Positions 16,401 through 25,328 of a stretch of 64,000 nt of DNA are shown here, piece after piece (position 1 is the stretch's first letter; each line of letters starts with the position of its first letter). This stretch comes from Epiperipatus broadwayi (lineage: Eukaryota > Onychophora > Udeonychophora > Euonychophora > Peripatidae): positions 1 to 64,000 of the forward strand of contig JAQFVV010000963.1 of NCBI GenBank assembly GCA_028023455.1, in the 5' to 3' direction. A program made the position numbers and the translations under genes. A model generated the notes under the pieces. It was not told where the DNA came from. It was given only the letters and a program-made list of their open reading frames with translations, and ran no database searches.

Positions 16401-16440
16401 AGTGGAGTTGTTATTTACGACTTTGTAAAAAATGATTTTT
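13413..16440. other. AT-rich spacer, nothing firmly recognised
   Basis: TATAAATAAAAG at about 13666 sits in a short GC-richer patch and is TATA-like, but no gene follows. The open frame 15815-16123 (102 codons) shows no family motif and has composition expected by chance. Confidence 0.45.
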
Positions 16441-16491
16441 AAATCTTTAAAAGTTATATTTACTTCCTTATTGCATATATGTGTAGAGATG

Positions 16492-16550
16492 ATAATGTGG
16501 ACCAACTGATGATTGCTGGTTTCGCATGAAATACGTATATTGGTGATTAT
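16492..16550 (+). ncRNA. Type I hammerhead ribozyme, structurally near-complete
   Basis: All core elements are present in order. Stem I outer strand ATAAT (16492-16496) and inner strand ACCAA (16501-16505); core CTGATGA (16506-16512); stem II TTGC (16513-16516) with GCAT (16524-16527), closed by one T-T mismatch next to the core; core GAAA (16528-16531); a very short stem III in ATACGTAT (16531-16538); cleavage triplet ATA (16537-16539) with predicted cut after 16539; stem I return strands TTGGT (16540-16544) and ATTAT (16546-16550), both fully complementary to their partners. A very short stem III is known for hammerheads in Penelope-like elements and schistosome repeats. The T-T pair may weaken activity. 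Structure drawn by hand, not by a folding program. Confidence 0.75.
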
Positions 16551-16570
16551 TTATTTTTTCGACATATATG

Positions 16571-16636
16571 TGTTCAAGTGTATCATGTTGTAAGATAGAG
16601 TGGTGGATTGTGTGAAAGTGTGTGCTCACATACTCT
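16571..16636 (+). other. Degenerate tRNA-like module after the hammerhead
   Basis: About 20 bases past the hammerhead lies a stretch that aligns with the tRNA-like sequences at about 61855-61932 (+) and 61283-61350 (-): AAGATAGAG corresponds to a tRNA D-arm TTGGATAGAG, and GTGCTCACATACTC corresponds to a T-arm/B-box GGTTCAnATCC. This copy alone would not be called; support comes from alignment with the two others. Confidence 0.35.
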
Positions 16637-17922
16637 ATATATTACATAATTAATAAAACATATCAAATATTTAGTAATCATAAGTAATGAAGGCTAAAAT
16701 GTCACTGGCGGACTAATATGTAAGTACCTAAAAATATGCATTCCTTGTATAATCAAAAAGAAAATTATATTTTATATTTACTTTAAAATACTATTCCCTC
16801 TAATAACTCATATTTCCTTTATACAAAGTCATTCTTTAAAAACCCTGCAATTTAATTCCCTATAATTATTTAACTACCAAGTTCCACCTTAATTATACCC
16901 ATTGAATTTTATTGAATTTTTTACATACTAAATAAGTTAAAAGATAAAAATTCCTTCCGCTAATTACCAATTGTACATTTTATCATTAAATTTTATTTAA
17001 TTTTTTTTTTACTTAATATATAATCAAATTTATTTATTTATTTTTCAATTAAGAATTTATTCAATAAAGATTTCATTTCACTTATATAAATACTTTCTTT
17101 TATAAATCTATTATAATATGATTTTATACATTCAAGCATTTCTATTTTAAAATATTTGTTTGAATTATTATATATGTAAGTAAATTGCAGAATTTTTATC
17201 CTTTAAATGTTGCTTAAAATCTTGTACGTAATTTATTAACCTATTAATAAGATTATTGAATTACATATAAGAAAATTTAATTAAAAATTGAAATGTATGA
17301 ATTAAATGAAATTTTAGTGGCTTGTTGTAAAAATGCAGATTTTAAATCTGAAAATAACTTTTATAAATAAAAAAAATGAAGTAAGTATAGGAAATATTTT
17401 AAGTGGTTTTTTTTTTTTTGAAAGCAGTTTATGTGCATAATTTTGAAAAGGAATATTTTATTTGTAGTAATAATAAACCAATTTGTCATATGTAGTCGAT
17501 TATTTTTTGGTATTTAAATAGCAATGAGACAAGAGCAAATAATTTTTTAAAGTATATTAATAAAGAGAGCGTGAGTAGATTCTCACTTTAAATTACTATT
17601 TACGATGTTTTTTGGCTGAATGACGTCGGTGTAATTACTTAGAATATACTAAACGTCATTCTTTAACAGTTCTTCAGATTTGCTCATATAAAAGAATTTG
17701 AGTCGTAGCAATAAGAGGATTCTTTTTATTCCTGCATAAAGTATATTAATAGTAAAGAGGATAAAATTAAGTTTATTATAAAAAAAGAAAATAATATTAT
17801 TAATTATATGAATATTGCATGTACAAATTATTTCATGACATTTTTGCAAGATTTAGAAAGTTATTGGCAGATTGATTCATATGTGAAAAGGCATAGCAGA
17901 TTAATATATATATATATATATA

Positions 17923-17980
17923 TATGGTGCAATTAGTTATATATATATATATATATATATATATAACTAATTGCACCATA
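17923..17980. repeat. Perfect 18-bp inverted repeat around a (TA)n core
   Basis: TATGGTGCAATTAGTTAT at 17923-17940 and its exact complement at 17963-17980 flank a TA tract, so the whole 58 bases can form one long hairpin. A further TA tract lies just left (about 17902-17925). Confidence 0.9.
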
Positions 17981-19397
17981 TTAAATCTGAAAAAGTACAT
18001 TTTTAACAATATGAAAAATAGAAATTTGTATACAAAAATAATAAAAATAATTCATTATGATACTAAATAAAAATGGCACTTTATGTCATCAAAGCCATCT
18101 TCATCCCCATCACACAAGGAAGAGCATTCTGCTATCACACACATGATCAGAAATTCCCACAATTTTACTTAAAATTGAAAAAAAAATACATATATTAACT
18201 CTGGCATAAAATTACAAAACAGACACTAAAGCAAAATTACCCAAAAATAAAAGTACATGAGCAAAATTATTAAAAAAATACCACATATATTCTATCGCTT
18301 ACATAACCATGTTAACTACAAAAATAATAAGTATATTCACTACAAAATGAACAGTAAAGCAAAGAAAAAATACACCTATTAACTATGGCAGAAAAGTAAA
18401 AAATGGACAGATAAAAAAACAACAATTTATGTCTCCATCAGATTTTTAAAAAATAAACAGTTAAAGTATATGGTTATACGATATAATGGTTGCATGGGAT
18501 TTTGATCGAGAAATGTTTAATTTTACATTTATTTTGTTAAAAACAAAAAATAAATTAGTAAACCCTTATCAAAATGTAAAAAAAATAATTCAACTTTTAT
18601 TAAAACAGAATCAATGACGTGGCCTGATTTTTTTAATATAACCCAGAATACAAACTAAAATGCCATCTTCTTTATGCAGTTGACAGATCATACTTCTTCA
18701 CTTTTAATGCTTTACAGGGAGGAAAAAATGTAAACTTTTATTAAACAGAATCAACAAGAAGAACTTATTGTTTTAATATCATCCAAAATGCAAATGAAAG
18801 TGCCATCTTTGTGTCTGTTGTGTAATTTCATGCCAGAATATACTATGTATAGTATTTTTTAATTTTAAGTAAAATTGCTGGCCATTATTGGGATAGAAGA
18901 AAGTTGTACCTTAGGCAGAGAGAAGGATGGCAAGAAGTGCCACTTTATTGCCACAATGAAACAAAAATTCACAACTATTTGTTTCTATTTATTATTGTAA
19001 TAATGTTTTTATTATTTTTGTGCTCAGATTTATCACTTAAGTTTGTCAAAGTTCTAGTGTTCATGTTATTTGATGAGATAGCAGGTTTATTTGATGGGAT
19101 TTTAAGTTAGGAAATTTATGGATAGAGTAACACAATGTGAAAAGATGTAGCAATGCTAATATGTAAGTAGTGAAATTTATATTTTTATATTGTTAAAAAT
19201 ATTACTTTTTCAGATTTAGTCTAATATATATATTAGAGCTGCTATACCTTTACACATATGGATCAGTCTGCTGATAACTTTCTAAATCTTGTGAAAATGT
19301 AATAAAATAACTTGTACATATATTCAGTTTTGATAAATTTATCACTTACATAGTCAAAATAAGAGTCATAGACGACATGACCCTAATTTCTTAAACT

Positions 19398-19556
19398 TGT
19401 AAGTTATAAAAAATGAGGATTGCCAATTTCTCAACAAGCTTTGTGATAAATGCTTAACCAGAGCCAGCATTTAAAATATCTCAGTCAGGAACCTCCTAAG
19501 CATTTATAACAAAGCTTGTTGAGAAATTGGCAATCCTCATTGTTTATCACTTACAT
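19398..19556. repeat. Fold-back (MITE-like) element
   Basis: Arms of 45 bases at 19412-19456 and 19497-19541 (starting AATGAGGATTGCCAATTTCT) are inverted complements with about three differences. Weaker pairing continues about 15 bases outward on each side. The 40-base centre is unrelated. No transposase nearby; classification as MITE is inference. Confidence 0.75.
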
Positions 19557-20045
19557 TTTTCATAAGTTTCAGTAATAGTAATATCTCATTCTATAAGTTT
19601 CAGTGTATATGCTATTTGATGACATCACAAAATTAGAAAGTGATTGGTGGACTGATGTGAAAAGGGTAGCAAGTCTAATATATAAGTACCCCAAAAATTA
19701 ATAATAAGTTATAACTTTATCTTTCTTATTGAATATTAATATCATTTAATTTCTTTATTAGTTTTACAATGCTTCATATAATTATTACCCACTGTTAATG
19801 GTTTCGATTGCCACAGAAATCTTCTTCAGAACTATAACAAACTTAAACAGAGCAAAACTTAATACAAATACATGAATATAAATATATATGAATGTATAAT
19901 TTTGCATTTTATATATATATATATTCCATCTTATAATCAATATTCCTATACCTACATATATATCTTTATATACATTTCTATATATAATTATTACCTAGTG
20001 TTTTCCTGAAAATTTGTGATGACAGTGTTTTAATTGTATTTATAT

Positions 20046-20246
20046 ATTGAATTATTTTCATAATCTAATATGAGTATTGAATGTCTTTAAAAGAACATAA
20101 CTTTATTTAAATATTTCAAATACATTCAACTGTTAATAATAGCACAAATGTTAGTACATGAACAATGTTTTGAGAGGTATTATTCTTTCCTCTTCAAGTG
20201 TTGCTGATCTGATAAGTAACAGTACTAGCATGGAAATCAAACCTGG
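20046..20246 (-). repeat. SINE-like unit, minus-strand copy (5' truncated)
   Basis: On the minus strand this begins with a B-box-like CCAGGTTTGATTTC and continues with the same body as the neighbouring plus copy (TGCTAGTACTGTTACT, AGCAACACTTGAAGAGG, AATAATACCTCTC), ending near TGGAAAATAATTCAATA. It lacks the A-box part. Together with 20247-20516 it forms an inverted repeat with arms of about 180 bases. Confidence 0.6.
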
Positions 20247-20516
20247 TGGCAGGATGGCTCAATTGGTTACAGCATTACCTTAAAAATTAATATTCATAAA
20301 TATAAGAGTCCAGGTATAATTCACATGCTAATACTGTTACTAGTCAGACCAGCAACACCTGAAGAAGAGGGGAGAATAATACCTCTTGAAACATTATGCA
20401 TATACGAACCTGTGTGCTATTACTAACAGTTAAATGAATTTGAAATATTTAAATAAAGTTACATTTTTCTAAAAGCATTCAATACCTATATTAGATGATG
20501 GAAATAGTCCAATATA
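20247..20516 (+). repeat. tRNA-derived SINE-like unit, plus-strand copy
   Basis: The 5' part is tRNA-like: TGGCTCAATTGGTTACAGCAT resembles a tRNA A-box/D-arm, and GAGTCCAGGTATAATTC about 45 bases on resembles the T-arm/B-box. Such internal boxes drive RNA polymerase III. The body (about 20323-20500) contains a hairpin flanked by CTGAAGAA and GAAAC, similar to but not exactly a hammerhead core, and ends in GATGATGGAAATAGTCCAA. A second copy with the same body and end lies at about 51705-51930. No partner LINE was identified. Confidence 0.6.
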
Positions 20517-20599
20517 TAAATATAAATATTTTCTTTTTATATATAATGCATTTTAATATTTTTTATATTTTATATTTATCAATCAATACTTCCTATAAT

Positions 20600-20639
<40 letters not shown>

Positions 20640-20656
20640 AGTATATATATATATGT
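20600..20656. repeat. (CA)n followed by (TA)n microsatellite
   Basis: ACACACACACACACACACAC passes into two TA tracts ending near 20654. Confidence 0.95.
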
Positions 20657-20700
20657 AAAATAAATAAAATGTCCATTAATTAAAAACAAAATTGTAATTA

Positions 20701-21186
20701 TAATTGAAATAATAAATTTATCAGTTTACAAACAATTACAAACAATCCTTAAATCTGCAGAAGTACTTTCAGTTAATTTCTTAAACCTACCTCAACTGCC
20801 ACTAAATTCAATAAACAAAAGTGGAAGCAAATGTCATCAATTCAAATTCCACAAATCTCATATTTTAATGTTAGCAGCTTGTTGATTTATTAAATACATT
20901 TTATTCCTGTTGATAAAAACTGCCTTTTTAATTTTTCTTTTACTATGGTTTCTCTCTTCATGAAGAATTTTCAGATTTTCAAAATCAAATTTAAATTTAT
21001 ATTTTCATGTTTTTCCATGATCAAAGAAAACTGAAGGAGATATTAAATCACCATTATTTTATTTTTTACATGCTTATATAATAATTCATGCTCCTTCAAT
21101 CTCTTCTCAATACTGCACCTAGATTCACCACTTATATAATAATTCATGCTCCTTCCATCTCTTTTCAATACTGCACCTAGATTCAC
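20701..21186 (-). pseudogene. Left arm of fold-back pair: PLE endonuclease end (broken)
   Basis: The minus strand repeats, with changes, the plus-strand sequence at 21187-21625, including the complements of HEE-R-N and the region coding KIKEA.FI. Its inner end carries a direct duplication of about 56 bases (about 21075-21130 and 21131-21186). The frame is interrupted, for example a stop where the partner codes Arg-Gln. It is a partial, dead copy facing the right arm. Confidence 0.6.
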
Positions 21187-21625
21187 CTATATAGCTGAAT
21201 CTAGGTGCAGTATTGAGAAGAGATTGATGGAGCACAAATTGTTATATAAGCATGTAAAAAATAAAAATAATGATGATTTAATATCTTCTTCAGTTTTCTT
21301 TGCACATGAAAAAACATGTAAATATAAATTTAAATTTGATTTTGAATATGTGAAAATTCTTCATGAAGAGAGAAACCATAGTAAAAGAAAAATTAAAGAG
21401 GCAATTTTTATAAACAGGAATAAAATGCATTTAATAAATCGACAAGCTGCTAACATTAAAATACGAGATTCGTGGAATTTGAATTGATGACGTTTGCTTC
21501 CTCTTTTGTTTTTTGAATTTACTGGCAGTTGAGGCAGGTTTAAGAAATTAACTGAAAGTACTTTTGCAGATTTAAGAATTGTTTGTAATTGTTTGTAAAC
21601 CATTAAATTTATTATTTCAATTAAT
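21187..21625 (+). pseudogene. Right arm of fold-back pair: GIY-YIG endonuclease C-terminus of a Penelope-like element
   Basis: An open frame running to 21487 reads YIAESRCSIEKRLMEHK, like the YVGET-type GIY-YIG start, then SSVFFAHEKTCKY, FEYVKILHEERNHSKRKIKEA, and ends IRDSWNLN. The His, Glu and KRKIKEA spacing fits the second half of the PLE GIY-YIG domain. The first catalytic Tyr region is cut by the centre of the palindrome, so only about 100 codons of the domain remain. The non-coding tail to 21625 is also mirrored in the left arm. Both arms end in TA microsatellites. Confidence 0.6.
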
Positions 21626-21626
21626 C

Positions 21627-21628
<2 letters not shown>

Positions 21629-21699
<71 letters not shown>
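21629..21699. repeat. (TA)n microsatellite, insertion site of the LTR element
   Basis: TA tract with one short interruption, directly abutting the 5' LTR at 21700. Confidence 0.95.
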
Positions 21700-21702
<3 letters not shown>

Positions 21703-23533
21703 ACCGAGATACATCAGGAAGGAGTGTGTTTTCTTCGGAGTTACACATAATTTTGGAGAAATATAAATTGATAAAAGATTTGTTTAAATATTTAATAAAA
21801 ATAAAAGGTCTTGTAGGGTAAAATAAAAAAAAAACTTTTTTTATCATACAAGGGTTTATCGTTAAAAGCATAAATTAGACAGTTTTATAAGATATAATTT
21901 TAGAATCACATTTAAATAAAACTTAAAGAATTAAAAACTTGATTTAATTAAAACTTGATTTAATTGAAATTTGATTTAAGATTGCTTTTAGAAAAAAAAA
22001 AAAAGCAAGGTGGAGTTTGTTTTGTCTTATAATAAAAAAAAAGGGGGAATATAATCAAAGGAATGTAATAAACAATGGGAGCTAATGACAAACATAAGAA
22101 ATTTCCATTAAACGGCTAATTAGTGAAATAACTCTAACAAAGAAATTGAAATTTGCAATCATCTAAAGAATGACCAATGAAACTGTGTAGAGAGTCGAAA
22201 GAAAAGAAATAATTGTCCAATAGCAGAAATTCAGAATGTAGATTGAATCCGCAAGATAAGGACCGTAAAATATAAAAGGAGCGAACTTTCTATTGTTATA
22301 GTTATTAGATTGAATTTGATATTATGATTAAAATTTGATTTTGATTCGGTTCGGTTGATTATTCTTAAATTCATATTCATATTATGAATATACGTCCAAA
22401 GTTAAATAAAACATAATGCTGCATTGTTAAACCCATCGTGTGGACAGCCGGCCAAATCCTTCCATGCAATACCAACAGCAGACAGTTCGAAGGTCGATCA
22501 TGTTCGCGTAAAACAAGAAGGAAGCGGAGTGTCCATGGTGAAGCCCACAGGATCCCAATGACATCAGGAAAAGGATCGCAAAGAGTTAGCGCTAACTGAC
22601 CAAAGGAAATACTATCAGAAGCTACGCTCGGAACTAGGCATAAAAGAGAATGCTAGGTAATATTTATTTTATTCTTGATTCACTAATTAAAAGCCGTAGT
22701 AATGTATGGAATAATAAACTTTGAACTTTATGTTATGAACAATAATTACTAATTGTCTTTAGCTCCATTATCAAGGGATTTTTATTGTGATTTCAAATAT
22801 ATTTGTGTGCGTATAATTATTTTCTAAATGTATGTATAATATGATATTTTTTGTTATATTAAATATTATCTAAATTTGAGCAAAAGTGTAATTAATTATA
22901 TTATAAGACCAAACGAAGTGAAACAGCGTAAATGGAGATTTAATGGGTTAGTGATTATTTATAAAAAAAAAAAAAAGAAAAAAAAAAAGAAATAAATATC
23001 GTAGAGCAAATAAATAATAAATGTTATAATAATGAATTATAGTTTAGAAATGGGATATGAATATCCTATGAGATTATGAGAGCGAAATAAATTTTAAATT
23101 AGAATTTGGGAAAGGAAGCGAGAAAACTAGTGCAGAGAAAGATTTGTAAATTGATTTTTAAGTAGGCAGATTTTGTATTTTATTGATTGTTTTAGCTGAG
23201 CTAGCGGGAGCGGGTACTAGATGGTATTGGTCAGGCAGACTTGTCGACAAAGGTCGGCTGGCACCCATTGGAATTTTTCCTTTAAATAAATAAAGAGTTT
23301 GGTTGGCTAATGTTTAATCTAGTAAACGAGTATTAATATTATTGGCGAATGTTTGCCAATGATATTGACCACTCTACCCGAGGTACCGACAGCCCCATAT
23401 GATAGGATTTTGTGTAAGAGGGAGGTACAAAGTTCTGTATCGAGTCGTTATTATAAATATCGAATATTTTATTGATGTTATATAAATGATATTTATAAAA
23501 GTTATAAGACAACGTTAAGAGGTGGTAGGTATA
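21700..23533 (+). repeat. 5' LTR of the Ty3/gypsy element (1834 bp)
   Basis: Starts TGTACCGAG and ends GGTATA, so the termini are an imperfect TGTACC/GGTATA inverted pair rather than the usual TG...CA. It contains CCAAT boxes, a TATA box, a GC-richer leader-like block with the 12-base palindrome GTTAGCGCTAAC (22585-22596), and a donor-like AG followed by GTAATA at about 22655. It carries 33 bases near 23346-23380 that the 3' LTR lacks. The copy at 27745-29541 is otherwise collinear. Confidence 0.95.
22174..22279 (+). promoter_or_regulatory. LTR promoter: two CCAAT boxes and a TATA box
   Basis: CCAAT at 22174-22178 and 22217-22221 precede TATAAAAGG at 22271-22279. The same arrangement is preserved in the 3' LTR (TATA box at about 28316-28324), and the solo LTR at 38442 has a TATAAAAGG in a similar context. 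Transcription would start about 30 bases downstream, near 22305. Confidence 0.65.
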
Positions 23534-23535
23534 AA

Positions 23536-23554
23536 TGGCGCGTCAATGTGGAAC
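23536..23554 (+). promoter_or_regulatory. Primer-binding site, lysine tRNA type (degenerate)
   Basis: TGGCGCGTCAATGTGGAAC begins two bases after the LTR. It resembles the known retroviral tRNA-Lys1,2 site (TGGCGCCCAACGTGGGGC), sharing TGGCGC, CAA.GTGG and the final C, but with an extra base and several substitutions. This primes minus-strand cDNA synthesis. Confidence 0.6.
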
Positions 23555-23880
23555 GAAACTAAACGTTTTGAATGGCAGGACCGATGTGAGTCATGACTGG
23601 ACATTTTTAAGCGGTGTGGCCAGAGTCGTGTATGAGTGACATAAGTGATAGCTAGTAAAAAGAAGCGGGAGGGAGCGTGATAGTAGGATTAGAAAACGGT
23701 ATAAGCAGCGCAACTGTAAAAGTGATTTTGCAATTATATAAAACGTGGAGGCATAGGGACACTCCGGGGAATTTTAGCAAAAAAAAAAGAACTGAGAAGG
23801 TTAGGTGTGGATTGTACGCACGTTCCAAATAGAAAATAAAAACAATCATATTAAATAAAGTCAGATAAAATAGGTGTAAA

Positions 23881-24330
23881 ATGGAAATAGCAAGTCGGGT
23901 TATCAAAATAAAGACTTTCTCGGGAAACGAAGGGGAAAGACCGAATAGATACTTAGAGAGTCTAGAACATTTTTTTCATGTAATGAGTTCAGCGAGTCGG
24001 TCAAAGTTAATATAGCTATTAGCTACATACAAGATGAGGCTGAAAATTGGTGGGAGTCGCTGGGAATAAAGCCAACGAACTTTAAGGAATATAAACAAGC
24101 ATTGCTGAAGAGTTATTGGGGGGAGGGGCTTCAGGAAGTTGTTAAACATCAGGCAACACAAGAAAAATGGCGAACAGAAGAATCACTAAGTACATATTTC
24201 CGCAAACAAGTGGCGAGATTAAGGGGAATCACAGCATACAAACTATCTGAGCAACAAATACTGCGGATAGTAAGGCGAGGCTTCCCAAAAAACGTCCAAG
24301 AAATAATAATAGGAATGATGCCATAGAGCG
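23881..24330 (+). pseudogene. gag: gag of the Ty3/gypsy element (frameshifted)
   Basis: The likely start is ATG 23881, opening MEIASRVIKIKTFSGNEGER. The frame breaks at a T run (23970-23976). The next frame carries a capsid-like region with ENWWESLGIKPTNFKEYKQ, SYWGEGLQEV and a helix-rich stretch ending in GFPKNVQEIIIG before a stop at 24324. A second frame change leads into a collinear segment (from about 24318) reading AIERAAEILRMIDN, which joins the protease frame. Order and motifs match Gag of Ty3/gypsy elements, which forms the particle. I see no CCHC zinc knuckle in any frame. The related gag remnant at 44120-44790 aligns over the same blocks. Confidence 0.8.
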
Positions 24331-24349
24331 AGCGGCAGAGATACTCAGG

Positions 24350-24943
24350 ATGATAGATAACGATAAACAGTATGAAGAAAATCGGAGGGAAGAGGGAAAT
24401 GCAGAAGATAATCACAGACAAGTAGCAAACCTAGTACAAAATGAAGAGAGGGGCGAGCTGGGAATGGCATATCAATCATGTCCTAAAATAGAAATAGGAA
24501 TCGAAGGGAAGGCGATTAATGCACTACTTGACTCAGGAAGCCAAGTGTCGGTGATTTCGCAGAAAACGTTCAATGAAATGGACCGGAGTAACTTGAAAAT
24601 TAAAACCTTGCCATTAAAAGATGTATACGTAAGGCTGGCGAATGGGAAAAGAGCCAAGTTGGCATCGGAGCAAGCTTGGGTGAGTATTAAGGTCGCAGGG
24701 AAGGAATACAACCACGTTATGCTGATCTTGGAGGGATTGATACATGATGCTATCCAGGGCTCAGACTTTATGTGCAAAGCAGGATGCGTGCTGGATTATG
24801 AAAAGCGACAGGCAAGGATTAATCATGCAGAAATACCGTTTGACGTCGGCAAGGCAAACGATAGTAAAGCGGAGCACGATGCAGAAAGTGCAGGGATACA
24901 AATAGAAAAAAATAATAATAAGGGAAGAGGAACAGGAAAGTGA
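24350..24943 (+). CDS. Retropepsin-like protease segment of the element
   Basis: This 197-codon frame holds the aspartic protease. The active-site motif is LLDSGSQVSVIS at about residues 59-70 (DSG where many families have DTG), followed by a VRLANGKRAKL strand and, near the end, GSDFMCKAGCVLDY, which fits the second flap and the ILGxD-type helix. The first ATG (24350) is probably not the true start, since homologous Gag residues continue upstream in this frame to about 24318. The protease would cleave the Gag-Pol precursor. The frame stops at 24943, and RT follows in another frame. Confidence 0.75.
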   Translation: MIDNDKQYEENRREEGNAEDNHRQVANLVQNEERGELGMAYQSCPKIEIGIEGKAINALLDSGSQVSVISQKTFNEMDRSNLKIKTLPLKDVYVRLANGKRAKLASEQAWVSIKVAGKEYNHVMLILEGLIHDAIQGSDFMCKAGCVLDYEKRQARINHAEIPFDVGKANDSKAEHDAESAGIQIEKNNNKGRGTGK

Positions 24944-25328
24944 AAACGGAGAACGACTGAAGAATTTGTTGAATACGTATGAGAATGTGTTTTCAGAAGT
25001 TCCAGGAGTTATTGAAGGATACGAACACTGAATAAAGCTTATGGAAGACCAGCCGTATCAAGCGTGAGCATACCCAATACCACATCAATATAGAAATGCA
25101 GTAGAAGAACAGCTACAGAATATGCTAAAATGGGGAATTATTTCTAAATGCTCATCCCCATACAATAATCTGTTGGTGACAGTAAAGAAAAAGGACAGGT
25201 CTATTCGATTGTGTTTAGACGCGCGACAATTAAATAAAATAACAGTGCTAGACACTAATGCCCTGCCACCTATAAGTGAATTATTAATGAAGTTCCATAA
25301 AAAAAGATATTTTCGACGTTTGATCTAA
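24919..25328 (+). pseudogene. Reverse transcriptase, N-terminal half (two TGA stops)
   Basis: In a different frame from the protease, this region gives the RT fingers: the LKNLLNTYENVFSEVPG leader, then AYPIPHQYRNAVEEQ, GIISKCSSPYNNLLVTVKKKD, IRLCLDARQLNKIT, and the start of the palm. In-frame TGA codons lie at 25029-25031 and 25065-25067; each is a single transition away from an Arg codon, at positions where the family usually has Arg. The frame is lost at an A run (25299-25305), just before motif A. These breaks abolish RT. Confidence 0.85.

Larger units (their letters stand above)
17845..19690. repeat. Cluster of copies of an unclassified interspersed repeat
   Basis: The motif AGATTTAGAAAGTTAT, then a GCAGATTGAT-like word, CATATGTGAAAAGG, TAGCAG and TAATATAT occurs at about 17845-17920 (+), 19198-19292 (-) and, more weakly, 19625-19690 (+) and 19120-19170 (+). 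Within the cluster a separate direct repeat of about 100 bp (18577-18685 and 18724-18825) shares CTTTTATTAAA.CAGAATCAA and GCCATCTT. Element type unknown. The region has no convincing open frame. Confidence 0.5.

Noticed and set aside
20250-20325. Genuine tRNA gene
   Set aside because: A- and B-box-like words are present but no cloverleaf with paired acceptor stem can be drawn; SINE head is more likely.
21361-21871. Minus-strand open frames with IYIYIY runs near 21361-21871
   Set aside because: They are produced by the TA tract and by the antisense of the PLE and LTR sequence.
22438-22600. About 50-codon open frame inside the 5' LTR
   Set aside because: In the 3' LTR the same frame shows mostly amino-acid-changing differences, so nothing suggests protein constraint; no good start codon.
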